Shown here: piece by piece, positions 6,576 through 14,400 of the stretch
How the letters are laid out: each line of letters begins with the position of its first letter
Numbering within the stretch: the first letter of the stretch is position 1
Assembly (NCBI GenBank): GCA_945860265.1
Contig: CAMAQF010000035.1
Span: 1-39,321 of the forward strand
From: Emticicia agri
Lineage (GTDB): Bacteria > Bacteroidota > Bacteroidia > Cytophagales > Spirosomataceae
Length of the DNA: 39,321 nt
Direction of reading: 5' to 3'
Notes under the pieces: model-generated
Database searches by the model: none
What the model was told of the DNA's origin: nothing
Seen by the model: the letters and a program-made list of their open reading frames with translations, nothing else
Program-made: the position numbers and the translations under genes

Positions 6576-7860
6576 ACTCATAAAACATCATACCAATAAC
6601 CAATAAATATTCAAATGTAACCAGCCAAAGGTTTTCTTGGTATAAATTAGTCTGATAAGTCTTATAGCTGAGAAAAATAGTATATGACCAAATTATTGGA
6701 TAACGAAATCTCGTTAAAATGGCAATCACCAAAAGATTGGTTACATACCACGGATGAACCGTGGTTGCCATTGCAAAATAAAGAGTCAAAATAGCCAATG
6801 CCCCTACAAATAGATTTTTGCTTTTCCATGAAATAAAAACCACTCCCGAAAAAGTCAAAAATGCCATGATTTTCCCTGCCGATCCGATAATATTGTAGCC
6901 AAAAATCTTAAATCCTACGGCACGAACCAAATAATAAATACTGGCATTGAACTCAAATTTTTGAAAGTAAAGATTTACACTCGAAAAGAGCTTTTCTATA
7001 AGCATTCGGTCAAGAAATGGCAGAAAAAATAGTGCAGTAAAAACACCAACCATTGAAGCGTAAAATATTCCTTTTTTCCAGCCAAGCTGTTTGATAATCA
7101 AAGGAATAAAAATCAGCGGCAACATCTTTACGCATACCGCACAAGCAAATAAAAAGCTACTGAATACTAATGATTTTCGTTCCTTTACTCCTACAAAAAA
7201 AGCCAAAACTAAAAAGCACATCACAACACCTTCAAAGTGCAAATTGCCAGTTAATTCGATGATTATTAAAGGGTTGAAGGAATAAAAGTTGAATTTGTCA
7301 CTGTATTTATTCTTCATTAAAATGAATAATAGGCTTATTTCTGCAAAGAGAATAAATATCCTCAAAGCAATCACGTTTCCAAATAAGCTTCCTTTGGATA
7401 AAGTAGCCGAAGTTGCAAAAATGAGCTGATTGAGTGGTGGATAAACTGTATAATAATTAGGCGAATTAAGTCTGCCAAAGATTAAATTATTTTCAACGGT
7501 ATTTTTAAAATCAACAGTTTTAATAAAATCAGCAGGTAAAATTGTATAAGGATTTATACCATTGGCCAATAATCGGCCATCCCAAACAAATCGGTAAAAA
7601 TCATCAGATAAGGCAGGAACAGCAAACAACAAAAGCAAACGAAAAAAAACCCCCAAAAAGATTACTTCAATGGGGTTTTTATATATTTTTAGAAGGAAAT
7701 AATATACAACATAAAGTGCTGAATATAAGCTTATTAATTGCCCAAACGATTGGCGTGGCGTGAAATATCCGAGCCAAATTAAAAGGCATGAAAATGAAAA
7801 TATTAAAATTAGTTTTTTGAAACTATCTCCTAGGGATTTAATATTGGTAGAATAATTCAT
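6532..7860 (-). CDS. GT87/DUF2029-type polyprenol-phosphate mannosyltransferase, integral membrane
   Basis: 442 residues with about ten hydrophobic membrane segments. The first extracytoplasmic loop holds the diagnostic SDDFYRFVWDGRLLANGINPY with its paired aspartates, followed by NYYTVYPPLNQLIF. Both are typical of GT-C fold transferases of the GT87/DUF2029 group, which use polyprenyl-phosphate sugars outside the cytoplasmic membrane. Acceptor and sugar cannot be told from sequence. The gene follows ftsI by 61 nt on the same strand, with a strong hairpin (7874-7904) in between, so it may be separately transcribed. Its 3' end overlaps ypdA by 44 bp in antisense. Confidence 0.82.
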   Translation of the reverse strand: MNYSTNIKSLGDSFKKLILIFSFSCLLIWLGYFTPRQSFGQLISLYSALYVVYYFLLKIYKNPIEVIFLGVFFRLLLLFAVPALSDDFYRFVWDGRLLANGINPYTILPADFIKTVDFKNTVENNLIFGRLNSPNYYTVYPPLNQLIFATSATLSKGSLFGNVIALRIFILFAEISLLFILMKNKYSDKFNFYSFNPLIIIELTGNLHFEGVVMCFLVLAFFVGVKERKSLVFSSFLFACAVCVKMLPLIFIPLIIKQLGWKKGIFYASMVGVFTALFFLPFLDRMLIEKLFSSVNLYFQKFEFNASIYYLVRAVGFKIFGYNIIGSAGKIMAFLTFSGVVFISWKSKNLFVGALAILTLYFAMATTVHPWYVTNLLVIAILTRFRYPIIWSYTIFLSYKTYQTNLYQENLWLVTFEYLLVIGMMFYEFKQWRNLYYDKSSQ

Positions 7861-7873
7861 TACCTTATTTTTA

Positions 7874-7904
7874 GGAAAGGCTTCACTTCAGGTGAAACCT
7901 TTCC
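7874..7904 (-). terminator. Hairpin between ftsI and the GT87 gene
   Basis: Arms of 13 nt (7874-7886 and 7892-7904) with a 5-nt loop. On the minus strand the only mismatch becomes a U-G pair, so the RNA hairpin GGAAAGGUUUCAC/GUGAAGCCUUUCC is fully paired. It starts 18 nt after the ftsI stop. It is followed by UAAAAAUAAG rather than a U-run, so it is either a weak terminator, an mRNA 3'-end stabiliser or a dispersed repeat. Confidence 0.55.
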
Positions 7905-7921
7905 ACTGAAACGTCGATGTT

Positions 7922-10027
7922 TTATTTCAAAACCAAAGCTACAACTTTTGGCTGTACAATGGCAAATTCTGCTACTTTTCCAAGTCCCGAATAGCGAACT
8001 CTGAAACCTTTATTTTCAAGAATATGCATGGCATCTCGCAAAGTCATTCCACCAACATTTGGCAAATCTTTGCTTTCATTATTGACTTTTCCCCACGTAA
8101 TCGAGTTGCCATTTTTCGATGCTTTTACCCAACCTGCACTACTTGGAGCATTTTGTAAGCCCAATTCTTCGCCAATTGTACGAAAATCTTCAGCATAACC
8201 AGCTTGTTCTTGCATTTCGATTTTTTGAATATTCGATGGCTTATTTTTAGCGGGATGCAAAGCCACATCATACGCAAAAATCTTATCGGCAATGGTTCTA
8301 AAAACAGGAGCAGCCACATCACGGGCATAAAGATTTACTCCCTGAGGCTCATCAATAATTACTGCACAACTATATTTTGGATTATCGGCAGGAAAATAGC
8401 CAATAAAAGCAGTATAATATTGATTTTTTACATACCCATTTTCACGCTTGCGAGATGTACCCGTTTTTCCTGCTACTTTACAAAAACCTGTGTTGATGTT
8501 CTGAGCCGTACCATTTTCTACCACACCTTTCATCATTTCTTGGGCGAGTTTTGCAGTACGCTCCGAGCAAATTGGTGTTGGGTCTTGGTTTGCCTCAAAC
8601 TTTTCGATGATACGGTCGGCTTCACGCACTTCTTTCACTATCAACGGCTGTACCCAATGACCATTATTAGCAATAGCATTATAGAAAGTAAGCATTTGTA
8701 AGGGCGTAAGACGAGTTTCGTAGCCAATCGACATCCACGGAATTGTTGTATAACTGAAAGACGAACTTTTACGATTTTTGATAATCGGTTCGGTTTCACC
8801 TTTTAGTTGAAAACCAACAGGTTGGTCAAGTTTAAAACGAATGAGATAAGAAACAAAATTATCGGCATTATTAAAGCCAAAGTGGTTTTTGACCAAATTA
8901 TAGATGCCAATATTGCAAGAATGTTCAAAGACTTGTCTAACTGTCTGATTACCATGCTCTTCTGAACAGGTCATTTCGGTTTTGTTGTGCATAATGCTTC
9001 CACCACAAAAACCCGCATTATCATCTAAATTAATTTTGGCTTTTTCGAGTAAAGCTACCATTGTTGCTAATTTGAAAGTAGAACCAGGGTCAGTTCCGCC
9101 ACGAACGGCATAATTGAAGTCTTCTATATAAAACTTCTTGGTCGAATCTGAGCCACCACGACGAGAAAGATTAGTGATTGCCTTGATTTCGCCTGTAGCA
9201 ATTTCCATCACGATGGCCGAACCGTATTTGGCTTTAGTACTGATAACTTGATTGTGTAAGGCACTTTCAACAATATCCTGATAGTTTACGTCAATCGTAG
9301 TAACGATATCTAGGCCGGCTTCGGGGCGAACTTCGGGCGTGTCGCTCACTGGTTTCCAAACTCCACCAGCCAAACGCTGAAAAAATCCAACACCATTTCT
9401 TCCAGCTAAATAATTATTGAAACTAAACTCAATCCCAAAATCTCCTTTGGTTTGGGTGTTGCGGTCGAGTTTACCAATAGAACGCAAAGCCATATCATCA
9501 AAAGGCATTACCCGACGCTCCAATTGCTCAAATTTTCCGCCACCTTTCATTGGCCCCCCCTTGAAAAAAGGAAAATTATTAATTATCTGGCGTTCTTGGT
9601 AATCAACCAAACGATTACCCAATGCCACGAAAATCAGTTTCTTTTCATTGCGAGCATTGGTAATCAACTCTTTATATTCTTCCGTCGAACGGTCTTGAAA
9701 GAAACTCGACAATGACATACACAATGAGTCGATTTTTGCTTTAAAATACTCAGGTTTTGCACGAGTTACATCAATACCCACCCGATAGCGTGGCACAGAA
9801 GTAGCCAACAAACTACGACCATCAGCAGCGAAGATATTTCCTCGTTGAGCTTTGATTTCCATGGGTTTGCGTTGTACTTTCTCGACTTTGCCTATCCACT
9901 TTTTCTTCTGAAAAACCTGAATCACAAATATCTGAGCGGCTACCAAAGAGCCAATCAAAAAAACTATTCCAAAAGTAACTTTAGCACGCCACTGGATTTC
10001 ATCACGTATAGAGCGTTTTACTGACAT
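7922..10027 (-). CDS. ftsI: Division transpeptidase FtsI (class B penicillin-binding protein) with PASTA domain
   Basis: 701 residues from the ATG at 10027 (MSVKRSIRDEIQWR). The longer reading to 10078 runs through repeat DNA. A cytosolic tail is followed by one membrane helix (FGIVFLIGSLVAAQIFVIQVF), a pedestal domain, then the transpeptidase domain with STFK (nucleophile near S316), SCN (HSCNIGIYN) and KTG (AGKTGTSRK). A single C-terminal PASTA domain (DLPNVGGMTLRDAMHILENKGF) closes the protein. It cross-links septal peptidoglycan during division. Gene order rsmH-ftsL-ftsI is as in the dcw cluster, but the expected murE does not follow. The KGGPMKGGGKF stretch resembles repeat-encoded peptide but fits the native family segment (FRLGKYKGG-like). 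Confidence 0.95.
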   Translation of the reverse strand: MSVKRSIRDEIQWRAKVTFGIVFLIGSLVAAQIFVIQVFQKKKWIGKVEKVQRKPMEIKAQRGNIFAADGRSLLATSVPRYRVGIDVTRAKPEYFKAKIDSLCMSLSSFFQDRSTEEYKELITNARNEKKLIFVALGNRLVDYQERQIINNFPFFKGGPMKGGGKFEQLERRVMPFDDMALRSIGKLDRNTQTKGDFGIEFSFNNYLAGRNGVGFFQRLAGGVWKPVSDTPEVRPEAGLDIVTTIDVNYQDIVESALHNQVISTKAKYGSAIVMEIATGEIKAITNLSRRGGSDSTKKFYIEDFNYAVRGGTDPGSTFKLATMVALLEKAKINLDDNAGFCGGSIMHNKTEMTCSEEHGNQTVRQVFEHSCNIGIYNLVKNHFGFNNADNFVSYLIRFKLDQPVGFQLKGETEPIIKNRKSSSFSYTTIPWMSIGYETRLTPLQMLTFYNAIANNGHWVQPLIVKEVREADRIIEKFEANQDPTPICSERTAKLAQEMMKGVVENGTAQNINTGFCKVAGKTGTSRKRENGYVKNQYYTAFIGYFPADNPKYSCAVIIDEPQGVNLYARDVAAPVFRTIADKIFAYDVALHPAKNKPSNIQKIEMQEQAGYAEDFRTIGEELGLQNAPSSAGWVKASKNGNSITWGKVNNESKDLPNVGGMTLRDAMHILENKGFRVRYSGLGKVAEFAIVQPKVVALVLK

Positions 10028-10035
10028 AAATTTAT

Positions 10036-10120
10036 GAGTTCTGAGTTCTGAGTTTAGATTGTTGGTTCTAAAGTACATTACTCAGAACTCTAAACCGCAC
10101 GGGCGGCCCCGTCAGAACTC
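10036..10120. repeat. Short direct/inverted repeats between ftsL and ftsI
   Basis: GAGTTCTGAG occurs twice overlapping (10036-10045 and 10043-10052), and its reverse complement CTCAGAACTC at 10081-10090 with a partial third copy at 10112-10120. Between the last two lies an unusually GC-rich stretch (CCGCACGGGCGGCCCCGTC, 10095-10113) containing the dyad ACGGG/CCCGT. The stretch is compositionally foreign to the AT-rich surroundings. Confidence 0.6.
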
Positions 10121-10126
10121 TTTTAG

Positions 10127-10513
10127 TTATTTTACAACAATTTTTGTGGGGGGAGTTATGTTTTCTTCCAAACCATCATCAATTAGCTTTTTGGCTATTT
10201 CAGATTGTTTACTGGCAAACATATACTTTGATTTTTGCGAGATATAAGCCGCACGTTTTTCTTCCATGTCGTTGCGAGCCTTGTCGATTTTTATGATAAA
10301 ACCTTCGTAGCTATGCTGTACGTAAATGTAGAATATACCTAAAATCCCCATCCAAATGATTCGTCGAAGGGTTTCTGTTGGAAGTTCGTCACCGAGCTCT
10401 AAGTGATTAGTCAGCCAAGTATTGAGGAGGTCAAAGATACCCGCTTTGCGTGACCGTTTTGGTACGGCAGTGGTAGCAGGCTCAGGACGGTCCCGAAAAG
10501 TATTCGTTGCCAT
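10127..10513 (-). CDS. ftsL: FtsL-like division protein
   Basis: 128 residues with the expected topology: a ~55-residue cytoplasmic N-terminus rich in R/K and P; one membrane helix (IIWMGILGIFYIYVQ, ~residues 53-68); then a heptad-rich extracytoplasmic segment (IKIDKARNDMEEKRAAYISQKSKYM) that should form the FtsL coiled coil. Primary-sequence conservation of FtsL is low, so the call rests on topology, length and position between rsmH and ftsI, where ftsL is found in most bacteria. It would recruit FtsI and FtsW to the divisome with FtsB. The C-terminus is short and basic. Confidence 0.8.
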   Translation of the reverse strand: MATNTFRDRPEPATTAVPKRSRKAGIFDLLNTWLTNHLELGDELPTETLRRIIWMGILGIFYIYVQHSYEGFIIKIDKARNDMEEKRAAYISQKSKYMFASKQSEIAKKLIDDGLEENITPPTKIVVK

Positions 10514-10687
10514 TCTAGTAATGAGTTATAGGTTTATAAATACAGCACGTCTATTTGGCTTTAGGCTTTAGGCTGTATGATTTAGTCTGTAAAAAAGTAG
10601 CACAAACCATAAAGAGTATTGCTTATTGCTCAATAACTAGACAAATTTATAAATTAGGTGGAAATAAAAGCGACTTTCTTATGAAAT

Positions 10688-11602
10688 TTATTTTAAAGGC
10701 GTTGGCTCAGCGATTCTCAATTTGGCACTTCTAGCACGAGGATTTTGCTCAACTTCTTCGGGTGAAGCTTCGATGGCTTTTCTAATTACCGATTCCAAAG
10801 GTTTTATATCGTTACCAAAAAGGTCTTTTTCAACTTCTCCACTAAATTTTCCGCTGCGAATAAAGTTTTTTACCAAACGGTCTTCAAGCGAATGATACGC
10901 CATCACGACCAAACGCCCTTCGGGAGCAAGCACTTCGGGGGTTTGTTTCAAGAAATCTTCCAAAACTACCATTTCTTCATTCACAACAATACGCAAAGCT
11001 TGAAAAACTTGGGCGAAATATTTATTTTCTTTGCTACGAGGAGCGAGTTTCTGCAAAATTCCTTTCAAATCATTTATAGTTTCGATTTTTCGATTGAGTC
11101 TTGCCGTATAAATCGTTTGGGCGGCAGTTTTGGCATTTTTTATTTCGCCATACATTCCCAAAATCTTGTGAAGGTCATCAATAGAATATTCGTTTACAAT
11201 ATTTTTGGCTGAAATTGGTGCGTTTTGATTCATACGCATATCCAAATCGGCATCGTATCGAGTAGAAAACCCACGTTCGGGCGTGTCAATTTGATGAGAT
11301 GATATACCTAAATCGGCCAAAATCCCATCGGCTTTTTTTACACCATATAAGCGAAGATATTGCTTGATACTACGAAAATTAGCTTCTACAAAAATTAAAT
11401 TTTTATCATCTATCTGCTTGGCTTGCTCTTTTGCATCAGCATCTTGGTCGAAAGCATACAATTTACCAGTTGTAAGTTGCTCCAAAATAGCCCGTGAATG
11501 TCCACCTCCACCGAAAGTAACATCTACATAAATACCATCAGGTTTAATGTTCAGACCATCGAGACATTCCTTGAGCATAACGGGTGTGTGATAAACTGAC
11601 AT
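10688..11602 (-). CDS. rsmH: 16S rRNA (cytosine-1402-N4)-methyltransferase RsmH
   Basis: 304 residues, full length. It methylates N4 of C1402 in the ribosomal P site using S-adenosylmethionine. Visible features: opening HTPVMLKECLDGL; SAM motif VDVTFGGGGHS (residues ~26-36); DQDADAKEQA; ADLGISSHQID; RGFSTRYDADLDMRMN; and the closing VVMAYHSLEDRLVKNF and RARSAKLRIAE. It is the first gene of the minus-strand rsmH-ftsL-ftsI group. The mraZ gene that usually precedes it is absent: a divergent thioredoxin-like gene starts 104 nt upstream. A TACTTTTG -7 element at 11634-11641 would give a leader of about 25 nt. Confidence 0.97.
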   Translation of the reverse strand: MSVYHTPVMLKECLDGLNIKPDGIYVDVTFGGGGHSRAILEQLTTGKLYAFDQDADAKEQAKQIDDKNLIFVEANFRSIKQYLRLYGVKKADGILADLGISSHQIDTPERGFSTRYDADLDMRMNQNAPISAKNIVNEYSIDDLHKILGMYGEIKNAKTAAQTIYTARLNRKIETINDLKGILQKLAPRSKENKYFAQVFQALRIVVNEEMVVLEDFLKQTPEVLAPEGRLVVMAYHSLEDRLVKNFIRSGKFSGEVEKDLFGNDIKPLESVIRKAIEASPEEVEQNPRARSAKLRIAEPTPLK

Positions 11603-11633
11603 AAACTTTTTTTATATTTACAATGTTGAAGTG

Positions 11634-11641
11634 CAAAAGTA
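11634..11641 (-). promoter_or_regulatory. -7 box of the rsmH-ftsL-ftsI promoter
   Basis: Minus strand reads TACTTTTG, exact to TAnnTTTG, with the predicted start near 11627 and the rsmH ATG at 11602. A correctly spaced TTG was not found. Confidence 0.45.
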
Positions 11642-11652
11642 CTAAAAAAATC

Positions 11653-11685
11653 AACGCTGGCAGGGTACAAAACCCAGCCAACGTT
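11653..11685. promoter_or_regulatory. Inverted repeat followed by a T-run in the rsmH/thioredoxin divergent region
   Basis: Arms AACGCTGGCAGGGT and ACCCAGCCAACGTT pair over 14 positions with two mismatches and a 5-nt loop. On the plus strand it runs directly into TTTTT, ending 17 nt before the ATG of the thioredoxin-like gene. On the minus strand it lies just upstream of the rsmH -7 box. It could be a leader terminator/attenuator or a protein-binding dyad. Confidence 0.5.
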
Positions 11686-11705
11686 TTTGAACCAAGGAAA
11701 ACCTT

Positions 11706-12938
11706 ATGAAAACACCTTCAAAATTACTTTTACTCTCGCTTTTAATTTTCTCTCTAAGTGCCTGTAAAACCTCGACCGAGCCTAAAAATGGCAAATGGCG
11801 AGCGGTGATTCCGACAAAAGGCGGTGAATTACCTTTCAATTTTGACATTCAAAAAGAAGGTACTGCTTACGCTGTAACGATTTTAAACGGCGAAGAAAAA
11901 CTAAAAATGGATAAATCATTCATGAAAAATGATTCATTACATATTCCGATAGAATTATTCGATGCCGAAATTATAGCAAAAGTTGACGGTGAAAAAATGA
12001 ATGGTTACTGGAAAAAAATGCGTTCGGACTTTAGTTTTTTACTCGGAGATTTTACGGCAGAATTTGGCAAAATCTATCGTTTTACTGACAAAACCGATAA
12101 ACCAGAAACGCTTCTAGCCTCGAAATATAAAGTACTTTTTCGCTCAAAAGACAAAAAGGATTCTACGGTTTCGGTTGGATTATTTTCAAACAAAGGCAAT
12201 GAAGTCAGCGGAACATTCTTGACCACAACTGGCGATTATCGTTATCTTTCGGGTAATATCATCGGCGATTCATTGAAACTTTCGTGTTTCGATGGTACAC
12301 ACTTATTTTTATTTAAAGCCAGAATTGATGGCGGAAAACTGATGGGCGGAAGTTTTTGGTCGAGTTTAAATAGTTTCGAATCATGGGAAGGAGTAAAAGA
12401 TGACAATGCAAAACTACCTGATGAAAAAGAGTTAACTTACTTAAAAGATGGTTACAAAACCATAGATTTTACATTCTTGAACGAAGAAGGCAAGAAAATC
12501 TCATTGACTGACGAGCGTTATAAAGGAAAAGTGGTGGTGGTTCAAATCATGGGTTCATGGTGTCCGAATTGCATGGACGAAAGCAAGTTTTTAGCTCCTT
12601 GGTATGCCAAAAATAAGCAAAAAGGAGTAGAAGTAATAGGTTTAGCTTACGAAAAAAGTACCGAACCCGCTTTTGCTTATCCAAAAATCAAACTTTTGAA
12701 AGAACGTTTCGGCATTGATTACGAGGTGCTTTTGGCTGGAACGAATGATAAGGTCGAAGCATCAAAAACACTACCAATGCTCAACCATGTTTTGGGTTTT
12801 CCAACTACGATTTTTATTGATAAAAAAGGGCAAGTGCGTGAAATCCACACAGGATTTTCTGGCCCAGGAACAGGCCAATATTACGATGATTTCGTAAGTG
12901 ATTTCAATCGCTTGGTCGATAAATTGGCTGCTGAATGA
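11706..12938 (+). CDS. TlpA/ResA-like thioredoxin-fold lipoprotein
   Basis: 410 residues. A lipoprotein signal peptide ends at the lipobox LSAC (Cys20). Residues ~30-240 form a beta-rich N-terminal region of the kind seen in Bacteroidota AhpC/TSA proteins (DUF4369-like position). The C-terminal thioredoxin domain (~250-400) has VVVQIMGSWCPNCMDE with the redox pair C286-P-N-C289, then NHVLGFPTTIFIDKKGQVREIHTGF carrying the cis-proline. It is probably anchored in the envelope and acts as a thiol-disulfide reductase; the substrate is unknown. It is the first plus-strand gene after the rsmH divergence and is followed by idi at 71 nt. A leader hairpin is described separately. Confidence 0.88.
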   Translation: MKTPSKLLLLSLLIFSLSACKTSTEPKNGKWRAVIPTKGGELPFNFDIQKEGTAYAVTILNGEEKLKMDKSFMKNDSLHIPIELFDAEIIAKVDGEKMNGYWKKMRSDFSFLLGDFTAEFGKIYRFTDKTDKPETLLASKYKVLFRSKDKKDSTVSVGLFSNKGNEVSGTFLTTTGDYRYLSGNIIGDSLKLSCFDGTHLFLFKARIDGGKLMGGSFWSSLNSFESWEGVKDDNAKLPDEKELTYLKDGYKTIDFTFLNEEGKKISLTDERYKGKVVVVQIMGSWCPNCMDESKFLAPWYAKNKQKGVEVIGLAYEKSTEPAFAYPKIKLLKERFGIDYEVLLAGTNDKVEASKTLPMLNHVLGFPTTIFIDKKGQVREIHTGFSGPGTGQYYDDFVSDFNRLVDKLAAE

Positions 12939-12982
12939 AACAATTTTGTTTTGTGAGGGGTTATAAAAATATTACTAAAAAA

Positions 12983-13007
12983 ATTCCCTTTTAGGGGTAA
13001 GGGGCTT
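12983..13007. repeat. Short dispersed repeat at the idi start
   Basis: TTCCCTTTTAGGGGTAAGGG type, related to the copy at 2818-2850. It ends three bases before the idi ATG, so it forms the untranslated leader or spacer. Confidence 0.4.
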
Positions 13008-13009
13008 CA

Positions 13010-13543
13010 ATGACTGAAATTATTGTAGTAAACGAACGCGACGAAGAAATCGGAACTGGTGAAAAGCTATTGATACATCAACAAGGCTTGCTTCATCGTG
13101 CTTTTTCAATTTTAGTATTCAACGAAAATAATGAATTATTGATTCATCAGCGAACTTCGCACAAATACCACTCAGGCGATTTGTGGACAAATACTTGTTG
13201 TGGACACCCCAACGCCAACGAAGAAATCGGTGCAGCTGCCCATCGCCGTTTGGGTGAAGAAATGGGATTTGATACGCCTTTAGAGTTTCTTTATAAGTTT
13301 CAGTACCGTGCAGAGTTTGAAAACGGCTTGGTTGAAAATGAAATTGATAATGTTTTTGTTGGAACATACAATGATTCGTTCATTGTAAACCCAGACGAAG
13401 TAGCTGATTATAAATGGGTTCCGCTTGAATATTTACTCGAAGATGTATCGAAAACCCCTCAAAATTACACTGTTTGGTTTAGGAAAATATTAAAAAGTGA
13501 CAAATTCACGACATTCGTCACTTCTAAATTAATATTGGTTTAG
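13010..13543 (+). CDS. idi: Isopentenyl-diphosphate delta-isomerase, type 1
   Basis: 177 residues, normal for Idi-1. A cytoplasmic Nudix-fold enzyme interconverting IPP and DMAPP for isoprenoid synthesis. Visible features: LLHRAFSILVFN; the active-site cysteine in WTNTCCGHP; the Nudix-like helix AAHRRLGEEMGF; and the catalytic glutamate in LVENEIDNVFVGTY, then DEVADYKWV. All metal-binding histidines and glutamates expected for the type appear present. It follows the thioredoxin-like gene by 71 nt and is probably the second gene of that unit, or independent given the repeat in the gap. Confidence 0.96.
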   Translation: MTEIIVVNERDEEIGTGEKLLIHQQGLLHRAFSILVFNENNELLIHQRTSHKYHSGDLWTNTCCGHPNANEEIGAAAHRRLGEEMGFDTPLEFLYKFQYRAEFENGLVENEIDNVFVGTYNDSFIVNPDEVADYKWVPLEYLLEDVSKTPQNYTVWFRKILKSDKFTTFVTSKLILV

Positions 13544-13611
13544 GCACTATTTTTTTGCAATACAATAATTAAAAGATTTTCTTTCGCAGAAGTCTCTTCA
13601 AATATTTATTG

Positions 13612-13619
13612 TATTTTTG
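13612..13619 (+). promoter_or_regulatory. -7 box of the cyclophilin gene
   Basis: TATTTTTG matches TAnnTTTG. The predicted start near 13626 gives a ~19-nt leader to the ATG at 13645. No well-spaced TTG was seen. Confidence 0.4.
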
Positions 13620-13644
13620 TGCTTTATCTATAGCCTTTATTTGC

Positions 13645-14343
13645 ATGAAGAAGCAATTTTTTGTTTGTATTTTACTGCTAATCAGCACAATCTCATTCGC
13701 TCAGAAGAAATCTAAGAAAGATTATTTAGTTACTTTAAAGACTAAATATGGCACAATGCACTTAGTACTTTTTGATGATACTCCACTTCACAAGGCCAAT
13801 TTTATTAAATTAGTCCAGAAAAAATTCTACGATAGCTTACTTTTTCACCGCATTATTGATGGTTTCATGATTCAGGGCGGTGACCCTGAATCAAAAATGG
13901 CCCAACCAAATCAACGCCTCGGCGGCGGTGGTGGCAATTTGGAGCGTATTCCGTATGAATTTAAAACTAATCATGTTCATAAAAAAGGTGCGTTAGCGGC
14001 TGCTCGCGATAATAATCCCGAAAAAAAATCGAGTGCATGCCAGTTTTATATTGTGCAAGGCAAAAAAATGACTGACGACGAAGTAACGCTTGTTGCCCAA
14101 CGCAATGGAATGGATTATACAACGCAGCAACGTGCCGAATACATGATTTTGGGCGGAACTCCTCGACTTGATAATAGCTATACTGTTTTTGGCGAAACCA
14201 TTGATAATCTTGATTTGATTGATACAATTGCCAAACAATCAAAGGACTCCACTGACCGTCCGCAAGAAGACATAAAAATGAGTATTTCAGTTAATAAAAT
14301 GCGTAAAAAGAAAATCGCTAAGAAATTCGATTATAAATATTAA
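13645..14343 (+). CDS. Exported cyclophilin-type peptidyl-prolyl isomerase
   Basis: 232 residues from the ATG at 13645. The open frame back to 13609 begins with TTG and crosses the promoter. The signal peptide MKKQFFVCILLLISTISFAQ points to the periplasm. The cyclophilin domain shows MHLVLFDDTPLHKANFIKL, FHRIIDGFMIQGGDPE, GALAAARDNNPEKKSSACQFYIV and the closing NSYTVFGETIDNLDLIDTIA. Active-site positions (R in FHRII, F and Q in the GGD and QFYI segments) are kept. A ~35-residue insertion (KKMTDDEVTLVAQRNGMDYT...) is common in Bacteroidota homologues. The C-terminal tail is very basic (KMRKKKIAKKFDYKY). It likely helps fold exported proteins. Confidence 0.93.
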   Translation: MKKQFFVCILLLISTISFAQKKSKKDYLVTLKTKYGTMHLVLFDDTPLHKANFIKLVQKKFYDSLLFHRIIDGFMIQGGDPESKMAQPNQRLGGGGGNLERIPYEFKTNHVHKKGALAAARDNNPEKKSSACQFYIVQGKKMTDDEVTLVAQRNGMDYTTQQRAEYMILGGTPRLDNSYTVFGETIDNLDLIDTIAKQSKDSTDRPQEDIKMSISVNKMRKKKIAKKFDYKY

Positions 14344-14400
14344 CCCCCATCGACAATTCTATTGTGGCTTCACTCAGGAAACTAAGATTTTTATAAACCA

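Noticed and set aside
9530..9600. FPFFKGGPMKGGGKF in FtsI as a repeat insertion
   Set aside because: It resembles repeat-coded PPFFKGG peptides, but it aligns with a native Lys/Gly-rich stretch of the family and has no flanking inverted repeats, so the protein is probably normal here.
10028..10078. N-terminal extension of FtsI to 10078
   Set aside because: The extra codons (NSELRTHKF) come from the CAGAACTC repeats in the gap; MSVKRSIRDE is the real start.
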